From Weeksellaceae bacterium (GTDB lineage: Bacteria; Bacteroidota; Bacteroidia; Flavobacteriales; Weeksellaceae): a stretch of DNA of 64,000 bases. Below, in pieces: positions 8,760 to 17,448 of this stretch (its first letter is position 1; every line of letters starts with the position of its first letter). The DNA is taken from NCBI GenBank assembly GCA_022013695.1, contig JAKLPS010000032.1:1-64000 (forward strand). The letters run 5' to 3'. A model generated the notes under the pieces. The model did no database searches, was not told the origin of the DNA, and saw nothing but the letters and a program-made list of their open reading frames with translations. The translations under genes and the position numbers were made by a program.

Positions 8760-9685
8760 AGGTCTTTGCCATCATAGTTATTTACAACGGTATGCAGAAC
8801 AGCTGGATTCAGAAATGTTTTGATTCGGTTATTAATTCTACTATTGCGGTACAGATTATAGCCATCGATAATGGATCCGATGATGGAAGCGTAGCGTTTA
8901 TTCAAGAAAATTACCCTGATATTGAGTTCATTATTTCGCAAGAAAATCTCGGATTTGGGAAAGCCAATAATGTGGGATTACGAAAAGCCTTGGATCTTGG
9001 GGGCGATTATTTTTTTCTGCTCAATCAGGATGCGACAGTAGATCCGGATACGATAGAAAAATTGGTGCAGCAATCAAAGCTCAATCCGGAATATGGCGTT
9101 TTGAGTCCTTTGCATCTCAATGGAACGGGCGATGCGTTGGATTATAATTTTTCGCTATATATTACGCCAAGTCATTGTCCGCATCTCTATTCAGATTTTG
9201 TCTTAAACCGCGTAGCGGATAGGGTGTACGAATGTGATTTTGTCTGTGCGGCGGCGTGGCTGATAACTAAAGAAAGCTTAAGAATTGTGGGAGGATTTAG
9301 CCCGGTTTTTTATCACTACGGCGAGGATGACAACTACGTCCACCGGCTGAAATACCACCGGCTGAAAATAGGCGTGTATCCCAAGGTGTGCATCTATCAT
9401 GACAGAGCACAGCGGGTAGGAGGTCCTTTGAAAGATAAAGTATTTAACCACACAAAATCGGTTCTTTTGGCAAGTAGCGATCCTGCAAAAAAGCAAGATA
9501 TTGCAAAAAGAATTGAAACCTTGTCCTTTAAAATTATGCTGCGAAAAATATTCTTCCCGGGAACTGTCCTAGAAGAGATGCAACTGGAAAAAAAAGTGCT
9601 GAGCAAATTTAAAGAGCAGATTGAAAAAAACAATAAGATTTCTGTTGCCACCGACGAATATAAATTTTTGGATATTAACTATTAA
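8756..9685 (+). CDS. GT2 family glycosyltransferase (rhamnosyltransferase-like)
   Basis: The 309-residue protein has VFAIIVIYNG at the N-terminus, IAIDNGSDDGS as the acidic motif, NLGFGKANNVGLR and LLNQDATVDPDTI as the DxD region, and HYGEDDNYVHRLK in the C-terminal half. This ordering is typical of GT2 rhamnosyltransferase-like enzymes of O-antigen clusters. It overlaps the previous gene by ATGA, which indicates translational coupling. The rhamnose assignment is only a family tendency. Confidence 0.88.
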   Translation: MKVFAIIVIYNGMQNSWIQKCFDSVINSTIAVQIIAIDNGSDDGSVAFIQENYPDIEFIISQENLGFGKANNVGLRKALDLGGDYFFLLNQDATVDPDTIEKLVQQSKLNPEYGVLSPLHLNGTGDALDYNFSLYITPSHCPHLYSDFVLNRVADRVYECDFVCAAAWLITKESLRIVGGFSPVFYHYGEDDNYVHRLKYHRLKIGVYPKVCIYHDRAQRVGGPLKDKVFNHTKSVLLASSDPAKKQDIAKRIETLSFKIMLRKIFFPGTVLEEMQLEKKVLSKFKEQIEKNNKISVATDEYKFLDINY

Positions 9686-9691
9686 TGCTGC

Positions 9692-10051
9692 ATGGAAAAT
9701 CCCAAAGTCACCATCTATATTCCCACCAAAAACAGATTGGCTCTTTTGAAGAAAGCCGTGGATTCTGTGTTGCGGCAGACGTACACCAACTGGGAACTGA
9801 TTGTTGTAAATGATGCCTCCACAGACGGGACTAAGGACTATCTGGATGACCTGAGCAAGAGCAATCCGAAGGTAAAAGTCATCCACCACCACGAGTCGCT
9901 GGGCGCCTGTGTCTCCAGAAATGATGCCATTTTTTCTGCCACGGGAACGTTTATTACGGGTTTGGATGATGATTATATTCATTCCGAACTTTTAAGAAAT
10001 AGTGCAGGCCGCTTAATTTATAATAAAGCATACCACTACAAAAAATTATAA
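9692..10051 (+). pseudogene. Truncated GT2 glycosyltransferase
   Basis: Only 119 codons remain. Residues 1-90 are a good GT2 start: KVTIYIPTKNRLALLKKAVDS, then VNDASTDGT, then FITGLDDDYI. The frame then runs into about 25 residues without family character and stops, whereas intact relatives have 250-330 residues. The catalytic DDD motif is kept but the acceptor-binding half is gone, so activity is unlikely. It lies between two intact GT2 genes in the same direction with short gaps. Confidence 0.75.
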
Positions 10052-10055
10052 AAAT

Positions 10056-10907
10056 ATGTCGCACCCCCTCTTTTCGATTCTTATTGCCCAATACAATAAT
10101 GGCAAATACTTCGAAGATTGTTATAACAGTATTTTAGCGCAAACTTATCCAAACTGGGAAGTGATTATTGTCGATGATTGCTCTAGCGATGATTCTTGGA
10201 ATATTATGAGCAAAATCATTGGAAAAGACCAGCGTTTTAAGATCTATAAAAATGAAACTAATGGCGGTTGTGGTTTTACAAAAAGAAGATGTGTAGAACT
10301 CGCGAATGGTTCTATATGTGGATTCTTAGATCCCGATGATGCAATATTGCCACAAGCCATAGACGTTATGGTTCAAGTACACCTTTCCAATGAAAAGGTG
10401 GCATTGGCATATTCTAATTATTATATATGTAACGAAAATTTAACAACTAAATCTGTTAAAAAAAGTCATCAAGTAGAAAATGTGCGAAAAAACTTTTTTA
10501 ATTTTAACGGTATTATTTCCCATTTCGCATCCTTCAAAAAAGATTATTATAATCAAACAGCAGGCATCCATCCCTTTTTGCGGAGAGCGGTGGATCAAGA
10601 CCTTTATTTGAAATTATATGAAGTAGGATCGGTCTTTTACATAGATGAAGATTTGTACAAGTATAGAATACACGCCGATGGTATTTCAACGAACCAAAAT
10701 GTCGAAAAAGCTTTTTTTTGGCATTGGAAAGTTATTTTGGATGCTGCCGAAAGACGAAATGTAAATGTTGAAGATTTGTTCCTCCAAAAATTTGTAAGGA
10801 AGGATCAATATATCAATTTATACAATGAATTGGCAAGCATTAAAAACAATAAAATCTTCAAAGTCCTAAAAAAGTTAAAAATCACAGAGTTCGTCAAATA
10901 TTTTTGA
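10056..10907 (+). CDS. GT2 family glycosyltransferase
   Basis: The protein has 283 residues. FSILIAQYNNGKYFEDCYNSIL starts the fold, VDDCSSDDSW is the first acidic motif and CGFLDPDDAILP the metal-binding motif. The C-terminal half contains RRAVDQDLYLKLYEVG and YRIHADGIS, which are common in GT2 enzymes that use acceptor sugars in O-antigen assembly. It starts 4 bases after the truncated gene and ends one base before the next gene. Confidence 0.88.
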   Translation: MSHPLFSILIAQYNNGKYFEDCYNSILAQTYPNWEVIIVDDCSSDDSWNIMSKIIGKDQRFKIYKNETNGGCGFTKRRCVELANGSICGFLDPDDAILPQAIDVMVQVHLSNEKVALAYSNYYICNENLTTKSVKKSHQVENVRKNFFNFNGIISHFASFKKDYYNQTAGIHPFLRRAVDQDLYLKLYEVGSVFYIDEDLYKYRIHADGISTNQNVEKAFFWHWKVILDAAERRNVNVEDLFLQKFVRKDQYINLYNELASIKNNKIFKVLKKLKITEFVKYF

Positions 10908-10908
10908 A

Positions 10909-11757
10909 ATGTCTTTAATATCCATCATAGTTCCTTGCTACAATCAAGCGCAATACTTAGACGAGTGTTTGCAATCGGTTCTGAATCAAACTTTTCGCGA
11001 TTGGGAATGCATTGTCGTGAATGACGGAAGCCCGGACAGTACAGAAGAAATTGTAAAAAAATGGATGCAGCGAGATGAAAGAATTAATTATATAATCCAA
11101 AAAAATCAGGGCGTATCTGCTGCAAGGAATAGTGGTATTAAAGCAGCTAAAGGTAAATATATTCAATTTTTGGATGCAGATGATCTCTTGGAGAAAAATA
11201 AAATTGCCTATCAAGTAAAAATATTGGAACAAAATCCAGAGATAGCTATCGTTTACGGCGGATCCCGGTATTTTTTTGACGGCGAAATAAAATTATTCAG
11301 TATCCATCCTTCGGGAATGATTCCTACGCTGGAAATGCAGTTTTATGATGAGAACCAATTAGATGCTATTTTGTTGCACAATGTATGTACAATATGTGCG
11401 CCGTTATACAGGAGTTCTATTTTTGAACATCTTAAGTTTAAAAATGTGGTATTTGAAGATTATTTATTAAATATAGAATGCATTTATAACGGTAGCTTTT
11501 TTCACTTTGAAAAAGAAATCGATGGTAATTGTTTAATAAGGATAACAGCAAACAGCCAAATGGAAAGCCATAAACAACGTAATAATGCTTCGAATGAATT
11601 TAAAAAATATGTAGCAGTAGCAACAGATAATTATATGTCAGTACTGCAGCCACTGTCTGATAATAATAGTTCTAAAAAAACACAAAAGACTTTCACCATT
11701 AAAAATATTTTAAGACTGATAACGCCACCTATTTTTATAAAACTATTAAAAAAATAA
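10909..11757 (+). CDS. GT2 family glycosyltransferase
   Basis: The protein has 282 residues with SIIVPCYNQAQYLDECLQS at the start, VNDGSPDSTEEIV as the first acidic motif, NQGVSAARNSGIKAAKGKY and the strong FLDADDLLEKNK motif. This is an ordinary GT2 pattern. It lies one base after the previous gene in the same operon. The DNA of the second half is very AT-rich compared with the first 300 bases. Confidence 0.88.
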   Translation: MSLISIIVPCYNQAQYLDECLQSVLNQTFRDWECIVVNDGSPDSTEEIVKKWMQRDERINYIIQKNQGVSAARNSGIKAAKGKYIQFLDADDLLEKNKIAYQVKILEQNPEIAIVYGGSRYFFDGEIKLFSIHPSGMIPTLEMQFYDENQLDAILLHNVCTICAPLYRSSIFEHLKFKNVVFEDYLLNIECIYNGSFFHFEKEIDGNCLIRITANSQMESHKQRNNASNEFKKYVAVATDNYMSVLQPLSDNNSSKKTQKTFTIKNILRLITPPIFIKLLKK

Positions 11758-11767
11758 TTGCATATTA

Positions 11768-12850
11768 ATGAATAAAATCCGCCCAATAGCCATCCACCTT
11801 CCCCAGTTTCATCCATTCCCCGAAAATGACGAATGGTGGGGCAAGGGTTTTACAGAATGGACCAACGTGACCAAAGCGAAACCTCTTTTCGAAGGCCATT
11901 ACCAGCCGCATCTGCCGGCCGACTTGGGTTTCTACGATTTAAGATTGGAAGAAGCGAGACTGGCACAAGAAGCGTTGGCCAAAGAGTACGGCATCTATGG
12001 TTTCTGCTATTACCATTATTGGTTCAATGGCAAAAGGCTAATGAACGAACCCATAGACCGAAAACTGAAAAATCCCAAAGAAGATTTCCCCTTTATGCTC
12101 TGCTGGGCAAATGAAAACTGGACCAGAGCTTGGGACGGTAGCGACAAAGAAATTTTGATTGCTCAAAATTACAGTGAGGAAGATGATGTGGAGCACATCA
12201 AATTTTTGTTACCCATATTTAAGGACGAAAGATATATCAAAGTGGACGGCAAGCCGGTCTTTCTAATATATAGAACCAATCTCCTTCCCGATATTAAAAA
12301 GACGGTAGAAATATGGAATAATATGGCAGTGGATGCAGGATTAAAAGGACTATATTTAATAACAGTGGAAGCACTGGGAAGCATTATTGATCCTGCAAAG
12401 ATAAATTTTGATGCTGCAATGCGTTTTCAGCCGAACCGTAGATATAGACCCGTGCGAGAACTAGGAGGAATGGTATCCCGAATATTAAACAAATTGCAAA
12501 TACGTAAATCTTTCTATTACAACGGCGAAATATATGAGTATAATAAGTTCGTAGATAAGGCTATTGAAATGAAAACCGTACAATACAAAATTTATGAAAG
12601 TGTAACGCCAATGTGGGACAATAGTGCGAGGAGAAAAAAACATGCCACTATTTATCAAGGGTCAACGCCTGAAAAGTATGGTTATTGGTTAGATCATACC
12701 GTTAAAAATTTTAATCCATTTTCTACAGAAGAAAACTTTGTGTTTATCAATGCATGGAACGAATGGGCAGAAGGTAATCATTTGGAACCCTGCCAAAAAT
12801 GGGGCAGAAAATATTTAGAAATTACAAAGGAAGTATTAGAAAAATATTAA
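11768..12850 (+). CDS. WbsX-like protein (glycoside hydrolase family 99-like domain)
   Basis: The 360-residue protein begins RPIAIHLPQFHPFPENDEWW and continues with GKGFTEWTNVTKAKPLF, FCYYHYWFNGKRLM, LCWANENWTRAWDG and, near the end, INAWNEWAEGNHLEP. This is the hallmark pattern of WbsX proteins (Glyco_tran_WbsX), which occur in O-antigen clusters and share a fold with GH99 endo-mannosidases. Annotations vary between glycosyltransferase and hydrolase and the reaction is not settled. It sits between GT2 genes with gaps of 4-11 bases. Confidence 0.9.
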   Translation: MNKIRPIAIHLPQFHPFPENDEWWGKGFTEWTNVTKAKPLFEGHYQPHLPADLGFYDLRLEEARLAQEALAKEYGIYGFCYYHYWFNGKRLMNEPIDRKLKNPKEDFPFMLCWANENWTRAWDGSDKEILIAQNYSEEDDVEHIKFLLPIFKDERYIKVDGKPVFLIYRTNLLPDIKKTVEIWNNMAVDAGLKGLYLITVEALGSIIDPAKINFDAAMRFQPNRRYRPVRELGGMVSRILNKLQIRKSFYYNGEIYEYNKFVDKAIEMKTVQYKIYESVTPMWDNSARRKKHATIYQGSTPEKYGYWLDHTVKNFNPFSTEENFVFINAWNEWAEGNHLEPCQKWGRKYLEITKEVLEKY

Positions 12851-12854
12851 TATT

Positions 12855-13127
12855 ATGCCTTTGATTTCAGTATGCATCCCGACCTACAATGGTGCCAAAT
12901 ATTTGCAGGTAGTTTTGGATTCTGTAAAAGCGCAGACGTACAAAAATATTGAAGTCATTATTTCTGATGATGATTCTCAGGATCAAACGCTTGACATTTA
13001 TAGAGAGTTCCAGTCAGAAGTTGATTTTCCAGTTTATATATATTATCATGACCCAAATTACTTAAAATTAAAGTCAATTCCTAATCAAGAGTTTTTAGTA
13101 AATTCAAAATTACAAAATTTTTATTAA
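12855..13127 (+). pseudogene. Truncated GT2 glycosyltransferase, partial copy of the gene at 7914
   Basis: Only 90 codons remain. ISVCIPTYNGAKYL, SVKAQTYKN, EVIISDDDSQDQTLDI and FQSEVDFPVYIYYH match the first 65 residues of the gene at 7914-8759 almost position by position. After that the similarity stops, and 25 unrelated residues lead to a stop. The second acidic motif and the whole acceptor domain are missing. It is best read as a degraded duplicate or the scar of a recombination event. Confidence 0.8.
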
Positions 13128-13128
13128 A

Positions 13129-14106
13129 ATGCCAGCAGTTTCAGTTATTATCCCGAACTACAATCATGCGTCCTTTCTGCGGCAGCGGATCGATGCTGTG
13201 TTGGAGCAGACTTTTCAGGATTTTGAGGTCATCATTCTGGACGACTGTTCTACAGATCATAGCAGAACAATCATCGATGGTTATCAAGATAACGCCAAAA
13301 TATCTACGGTAGTCTATAACGAGAGCAACTCTGGCTCCGTTTTCAGACAATGGGTCAAGGGAATAAAAATGGCAAAGGGAGAATATATTTGGATTGCCGA
13401 AAGTGACGATTATGCAGACGCCGCCTTCCTCTCGGAGACCCTCGCACTGTTGAATAGAAATAGTAGCTGCGGTGCCGCATTTACTAATAGCTACATCGTA
13501 GATGAGGCATCGCACATTCTCGATCAAACCGACAAGAGACTTTCATTATCATCTCTCCTAAAAGACAGGCTTATTACTATAAAGGATATTGAAACATCTT
13601 TTATCAATAATATGCTTATTTCTAATGTCAGCTCTTGCCTGTTCCGGACAAGCAGCCTGCTGAATGTAGATCTGGAAGAACTTCAAAATTATAAAAGTTC
13701 CGGAGACCGCTTTGCGTTCATCGCTATCGCGCTTAATAATGATATCTGCTATCATCCCTCTCCTCTCAATTTTTTTAGGATTCATCATCATAATACCACG
13801 AAAAGCAATATGAAGGATGGGACCACCTTCTCCGAAAGATTTGATGTGCTGAACTTTTATCTCGATAGATTGGCATTAGCAGCTGATGGCAAGCGAGCAA
13901 TAGTGAAGTTTATCAAATTTCATTTTATCATTTTTTTAAATGTCGTGAATAAGCAAAAGATCCATGTGCTTCTGGATCGGCTTCATAACAAATCAATAAT
14001 AAATACTCCTCAACATTTTCTACTGACGATCTATACCAAAGTTTCTAAAGAATTACGAAACAAACAGATTGATCGCCTATTTAACTTCATTTTACATAAA
14101 ATCTAA
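13129..14106 (+). CDS. GT2 family glycosyltransferase
   Basis: The protein has 325 residues and opens with VSVIIPNYNHASFLRQRIDAVLEQTF. LDDCSTDHSRTII is the first acidic motif and WIAESDDYADA the metal-binding motif, with SNSGSVFRQWVKGI between them. FFRIHHHNTTKS in the C-terminal half is common in this subgroup. It starts one base after the truncated gene and ends one base before the ATG of the next. Confidence 0.88.
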   Translation: MPAVSVIIPNYNHASFLRQRIDAVLEQTFQDFEVIILDDCSTDHSRTIIDGYQDNAKISTVVYNESNSGSVFRQWVKGIKMAKGEYIWIAESDDYADAAFLSETLALLNRNSSCGAAFTNSYIVDEASHILDQTDKRLSLSSLLKDRLITIKDIETSFINNMLISNVSSCLFRTSSLLNVDLEELQNYKSSGDRFAFIAIALNNDICYHPSPLNFFRIHHHNTTKSNMKDGTTFSERFDVLNFYLDRLALAADGKRAIVKFIKFHFIIFLNVVNKQKIHVLLDRLHNKSIINTPQHFLLTIYTKVSKELRNKQIDRLFNFILHKI

Positions 14107-14107
14107 A

Positions 14108-15076
14108 ATGCGTCTCACCATCATCATAGCCGCCTACAATGTGGAAGCATTTTTAGAAAGATGCGTGCGCTCCTGCGATGCCATACGCTCGCGCGAACTG
14201 GTAGAAATCCTCATCGTAGATGACGGCTCTACGGATGCCACCCCAAAGATAGCAGCGCGCCTGCAAGCGCAACTGCCCAATCTAAAGGTAATCCGTCAGC
14301 AAAACCGCGGCTTAGGCGCCTCCCGCAATGTGGGCATCCAGAATGCTAAAGGAAAATATATTTGGATGATCGATGGCGACGATTATCTGGAGCCGGGTGC
14401 CTTGGATGTGGTTTTGGAACAGATGACGGAAGACTTGGACGTGTACTGCGTGAATTATAACGTTACAGACGCCGGAGGAAAGGTGCTCTACAAAGGCTAC
14501 CCCGAGCATTATATTGGCGAAGTACTGACGGGCGCTGCCTATTACGATTTGAATTACGAGAAAAATTATACCTGGCAATACATCTTTCGAAAAGATTTGT
14601 TTGTAGAAAACCGCCTTGGGTTCAAAGAGCGGATCAATATGCAGGATTCCGAGATCTTGCCGCAGGTACTGTTGTACGCAAAGTCGGTAAAATATTTGGA
14701 TCTCGTGGGCTATAATTACGTGCAGTACGCCCATTCTTTTACCAACACGCACGATCCCCAGAAACGCTACGACTACTTCCGATCTATCATAGAAGTGCGC
14801 GACTCCCTGCAGAGTTTTGGCGCGCGTGTGCAGGCGCAACATCCGCTTCTATATTCCGGCATTCAGAAGAAACTCGGTGCGCTGGACCAGGTGGTCTTTA
14901 GCCATTTGGTTTTTTACCGCTACAAGTCATCGGATTTCAGAAAGAATCTGGCGCTCCTGAAGGGGGCGGGCTTTTATCCCCTCAAGGCCAAAGTGCGCGG
15001 TAGGATGAAGATTCTGCAATTTGCCCTCAATCGCTTTCCGATACTCACCAATCAGATTTTAAATCTTGTAAAATAG
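14108..15076 (+). CDS. GT2 family glycosyltransferase (capsule type)
   Basis: The protein has 322 residues from the ATG at 14108; a TTG at 14069 would overlap the previous gene and add a tail without family character. LTIIIAAYNVEAFLERC starts the fold, VDDGSTDATPKIA is the acidic motif, NRGLGASRNVG follows and WMIDGDDYLEPGALD is the metal-binding motif. The gene has clearly higher GC than the GT2 genes upstream, which suggests a separate origin. Confidence 0.88.
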   Translation: MRLTIIIAAYNVEAFLERCVRSCDAIRSRELVEILIVDDGSTDATPKIAARLQAQLPNLKVIRQQNRGLGASRNVGIQNAKGKYIWMIDGDDYLEPGALDVVLEQMTEDLDVYCVNYNVTDAGGKVLYKGYPEHYIGEVLTGAAYYDLNYEKNYTWQYIFRKDLFVENRLGFKERINMQDSEILPQVLLYAKSVKYLDLVGYNYVQYAHSFTNTHDPQKRYDYFRSIIEVRDSLQSFGARVQAQHPLLYSGIQKKLGALDQVVFSHLVFYRYKSSDFRKNLALLKGAGFYPLKAKVRGRMKILQFALNRFPILTNQILNLVK

Positions 15077-15087
15077 CAATTCATAAA

Positions 15088-15346
15088 ATGAAATTCCGCA
15101 CAGACATCAGTTTTCTTCGTGATCCCCTTGGTAATCATTTCTGCACGCTGGATGATGAATAATACTTCCAACTTCCAATACAATGAGGAAGAGATTGGAA
15201 ACATCGAGCTGTACAACAATCCGGTAATCAAAAAGACAGATTCCGCAGGACAGATTCCTTATATGTTTGATGGCAATCATTATTCTGCATTTGGAGCAGA
15301 GCAGGTGGCTCGCAAAATACTTTCGAAAATTGTACAAAAAATATGA
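15088..15346 (+). pseudogene. Remnant of an acyltransferase-3 (OafA-like) gene with SGNH C-terminus
   Basis: The ATG at 15088 begins MKFRTDISFLR, the usual first residues of OafA/YrhL-type membrane acyltransferases. After about 11 codons the expected membrane region is missing and the frame soon stops near 15160. In another frame, from about 15119 to 15346, the sequence ends with YMFDGNHYSAFGAEQVARKIL, which resembles the catalytic Asp-His block and C-terminus of the SGNH domain fused to such acyltransferases. The two ends of a gene of roughly 1.9 kb thus seem to be joined by an internal deletion. Confidence 0.65.
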
Positions 15347-15462
15347 CTACTCTGTTAGTAACATTTATAATGATGTTCTTATTGTTTTGTATTTTAATAA
15401 GCACTTATTTTGTACAAGAAAATATAATAGCTCCCTTGACAATAACTAATGCAAGACAATAA
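15343..15462 (+). CDS. Small hydrophobic peptide of unknown function (39 aa)
   Basis: An ATG overlaps the TGA of the acyltransferase remnant (ATATGA) and opens a 39-codon frame. Residues about 3-23 are hydrophobic (LLVTFIMMFLLFCILISTYF), so a single membrane segment is likely. Its end overlaps the start of the following GT32-like gene by 14 bases. It could be a real membrane peptide coupled to its neighbour or the start of a lost membrane protein. No homologue was recognised. Confidence 0.3.
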   Translation: MTTLLVTFIMMFLLFCILISTYFVQENIIAPLTITNARQ

Positions 15463-16237
15463 AATTCCCCGAGTGATTCACTATTGCTGGCTGAGCGGAG
15501 ATCCGTTTCCACCCAGAATTCAGCAATGTATTGATTCTTGGAAAAAAAATTTGCCGGGCTACGAGCTTAGGCTTTGGGATACCGATGCTTTTGACATAGA
15601 CTCAGTCCTATGGGTAAAGCAGGCCTACGAGCAGAGGAAATTTGCCTTTGCCGCAGACTATATCAGATTATATGCTTTATATAGCGAGGGGGGCATCTAT
15701 TTGGATTCGGATGTCGAAGTTGTTAAACCTTTTGACGATCTGTTGCAACTGCCCTACTTTGCTTGCACAGAAGGCGATAATATCATAGAAGCGGGCGCAA
15801 TGGGCGCCACAAAAGGCTTAGGCTGGCTTCGGGATTGTTTGGCATATTACGAGAATAGGTCTTTCATTAAAAACGACAACCGCTTAGATACTTGGCCTTT
15901 GCCACAGGTTATGATGGAACAAATAAAGGTTCACTATCTGCCGGAAGTTGTGCCAAAAGAAGATTTTATTAAAAATGTAAACCATTACGAAGCCGACAAC
16001 AAGTTCTATATGCTTCCCAAAGAATATTTTTGCGCCAAGGATATGGGTACAGGCATCATCCAAAAAACAGACGAGACCTATTGCATTCACCACTTCGAGA
16101 TGTCTTGGATGCCCAAAAGTCACACATTTTTACCCAATCTGAAAAGACGTATTATCCGAATCATTGGCGTTGATGCTGTGAATGCTCTGATCCACTTTTT
16201 TGCATTAAAGAAGATTAAAGATACAATAACAAAATGA
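15449..16237 (+). CDS. GT32-like glycosyltransferase (capsular polysaccharide synthesis, DXD sugar-binding type)
   Basis: The 262-residue protein starts IPRVIHYCWLSGDPFPPRIQ, then SWKKNLPGYELRLWD, then FAFAADYIRLYALYSEGGIYLDSDVEV. The LDSD motif (about 89-92) is the DXD metal and sugar-nucleotide site of the Gly_transf_sug (GT32-like) family. A late IHHFEMSW block is also common in the family. It overlaps the next gene by four bases (ATGA). It likely transfers a hexose or HexNAc in the cytoplasm. Confidence 0.9.
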   Translation: MQDNKIPRVIHYCWLSGDPFPPRIQQCIDSWKKNLPGYELRLWDTDAFDIDSVLWVKQAYEQRKFAFAADYIRLYALYSEGGIYLDSDVEVVKPFDDLLQLPYFACTEGDNIIEAGAMGATKGLGWLRDCLAYYENRSFIKNDNRLDTWPLPQVMMEQIKVHYLPEVVPKEDFIKNVNHYEADNKFYMLPKEYFCAKDMGTGIIQKTDETYCIHHFEMSWMPKSHTFLPNLKRRIIRIIGVDAVNALIHFFALKKIKDTITK

Positions 16238-17448
16238 AAGACGAAACAATTCGTACGATTTTACTAATAATACCTTACGGAAGCGTCGGAGGAATGGAAC
16301 GTTTAGCAGAGACATTTTATACAAATTATAATAAACAAGGCTACACTGTAAAAGCAGTCAAGATTATCGGGCTGGCAAATGATATCATCAACTTTGGTGA
16401 AGACGAAATCGTGCTTTCGGATAAGGATCTCTCCGGCTATTCGCCTGCAAAACGGCTTCTTTTTTATGCTAAAATTCCGTTGTTACTACGAACAATCATC
16501 AAAAAGTACAGCATAGATGCCAGCATCGCATTTGGTGATATGGCCAATTGCTTTAGTGCCATTACAGGAACAAAGGAAAAAAAGATCGCGAGTTTCCACG
16601 CAGTTAAAAGTATAGAATTTCAGAGAAGCAAAGGGATTTATAAATTTTTCCAATGGTCTATTCACCATACTTATAATAGGTTCGAAAAGGTGGTGGCCAT
16701 CAGCAACGCCATCAAAAAAGACCTCATCCAAAACTGTGGATATCAATTTAAAAATTTGCAAGTGATTTACAATCCGCACGACACAGCTGCGATTATACGG
16801 AAGGCCACGGATTTTTTTGAGGACGAAGAAATGCACTATCTTAGCAAAGATTTTTTGCTTTTCTTGGGACGGCTCAGTGTTCAGAAAGCGCCTTGGCACC
16901 TCATCAAAGCGTTTTCGCTCATCGAGAATGAATTTACCGATCTTAATTTATTGATGGTGGGGGATGGTGATGATCGGGTAGAATACTTCTGCAAAAAGCT
17001 CGCTGACCATTTGGGGTTACAAAACAAAATATTATTTGTGGGCAGGAAAAATAATCCGTACAAGTATCTTGTAAGAGCACGGGCTTTGGCACTTTCATCC
17101 TATTATGAAGGCACGCCAAACGTCATCGCCGAAGCCATGATTCTGAATGTGCCGGTAATTACAACAAATTGTACGGAGGGCATTTCGGAAATGATGGTCG
17201 ATAAAATCAAGATGTTAAAAGACGGTCTGTTGCTGACTGATGCGGGGATAATTTGCCCCGATATATTAAGGGGAACAGAGAGAAGCATACCATCTACTTA
17301 TGACATTAATGCTGCAGATGAAAAATATGCGGAAGGCCTGAGATTGCTTTTGAATCCGGAAATTAACAGTCGTATTAGAAATAATGATAAGCAATTACTG
17401 CTGGAAAAATATAAAATAGAAGATGTTTTAAAAAAATACCTGTCATAA
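16234..17448 (+). CDS. GT4 family glycosyltransferase
   Basis: This 404-residue GT-B enzyme has LIIPYGSVGGMERLAETF at the N-terminus, FLGRLSVQKAPWHLIKAF at the start of the second Rossmann domain (about 208-227) and SSYYEGTPNVIAEAMILNVPVITT with the family glutamates at about 288-311. It is directly followed by the GTG start of the EpsG-like gene. The donor is probably a UDP- or GDP-sugar; specificity is not readable. Confidence 0.9.
   Translation: MKDETIRTILLIIPYGSVGGMERLAETFYTNYNKQGYTVKAVKIIGLANDIINFGEDEIVLSDKDLSGYSPAKRLLFYAKIPLLLRTIIKKYSIDASIAFGDMANCFSAITGTKEKKIASFHAVKSIEFQRSKGIYKFFQWSIHHTYNRFEKVVAISNAIKKDLIQNCGYQFKNLQVIYNPHDTAAIIRKATDFFEDEEMHYLSKDFLLFLGRLSVQKAPWHLIKAFSLIENEFTDLNLLMVGDGDDRVEYFCKKLADHLGLQNKILFVGRKNNPYKYLVRARALALSSYYEGTPNVIAEAMILNVPVITTNCTEGISEMMVDKIKMLKDGLLLTDAGIICPDILRGTERSIPSTYDINAADEKYAEGLRLLLNPEINSRIRNNDKQLLLEKYKIEDVLKKYLS

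Noticed and set aside
14312-14842. Minus-strand frame of 176 codons
   Set aside because: It is antisense to a GT2 gene with full motifs; the openness follows from high GC in that gene.
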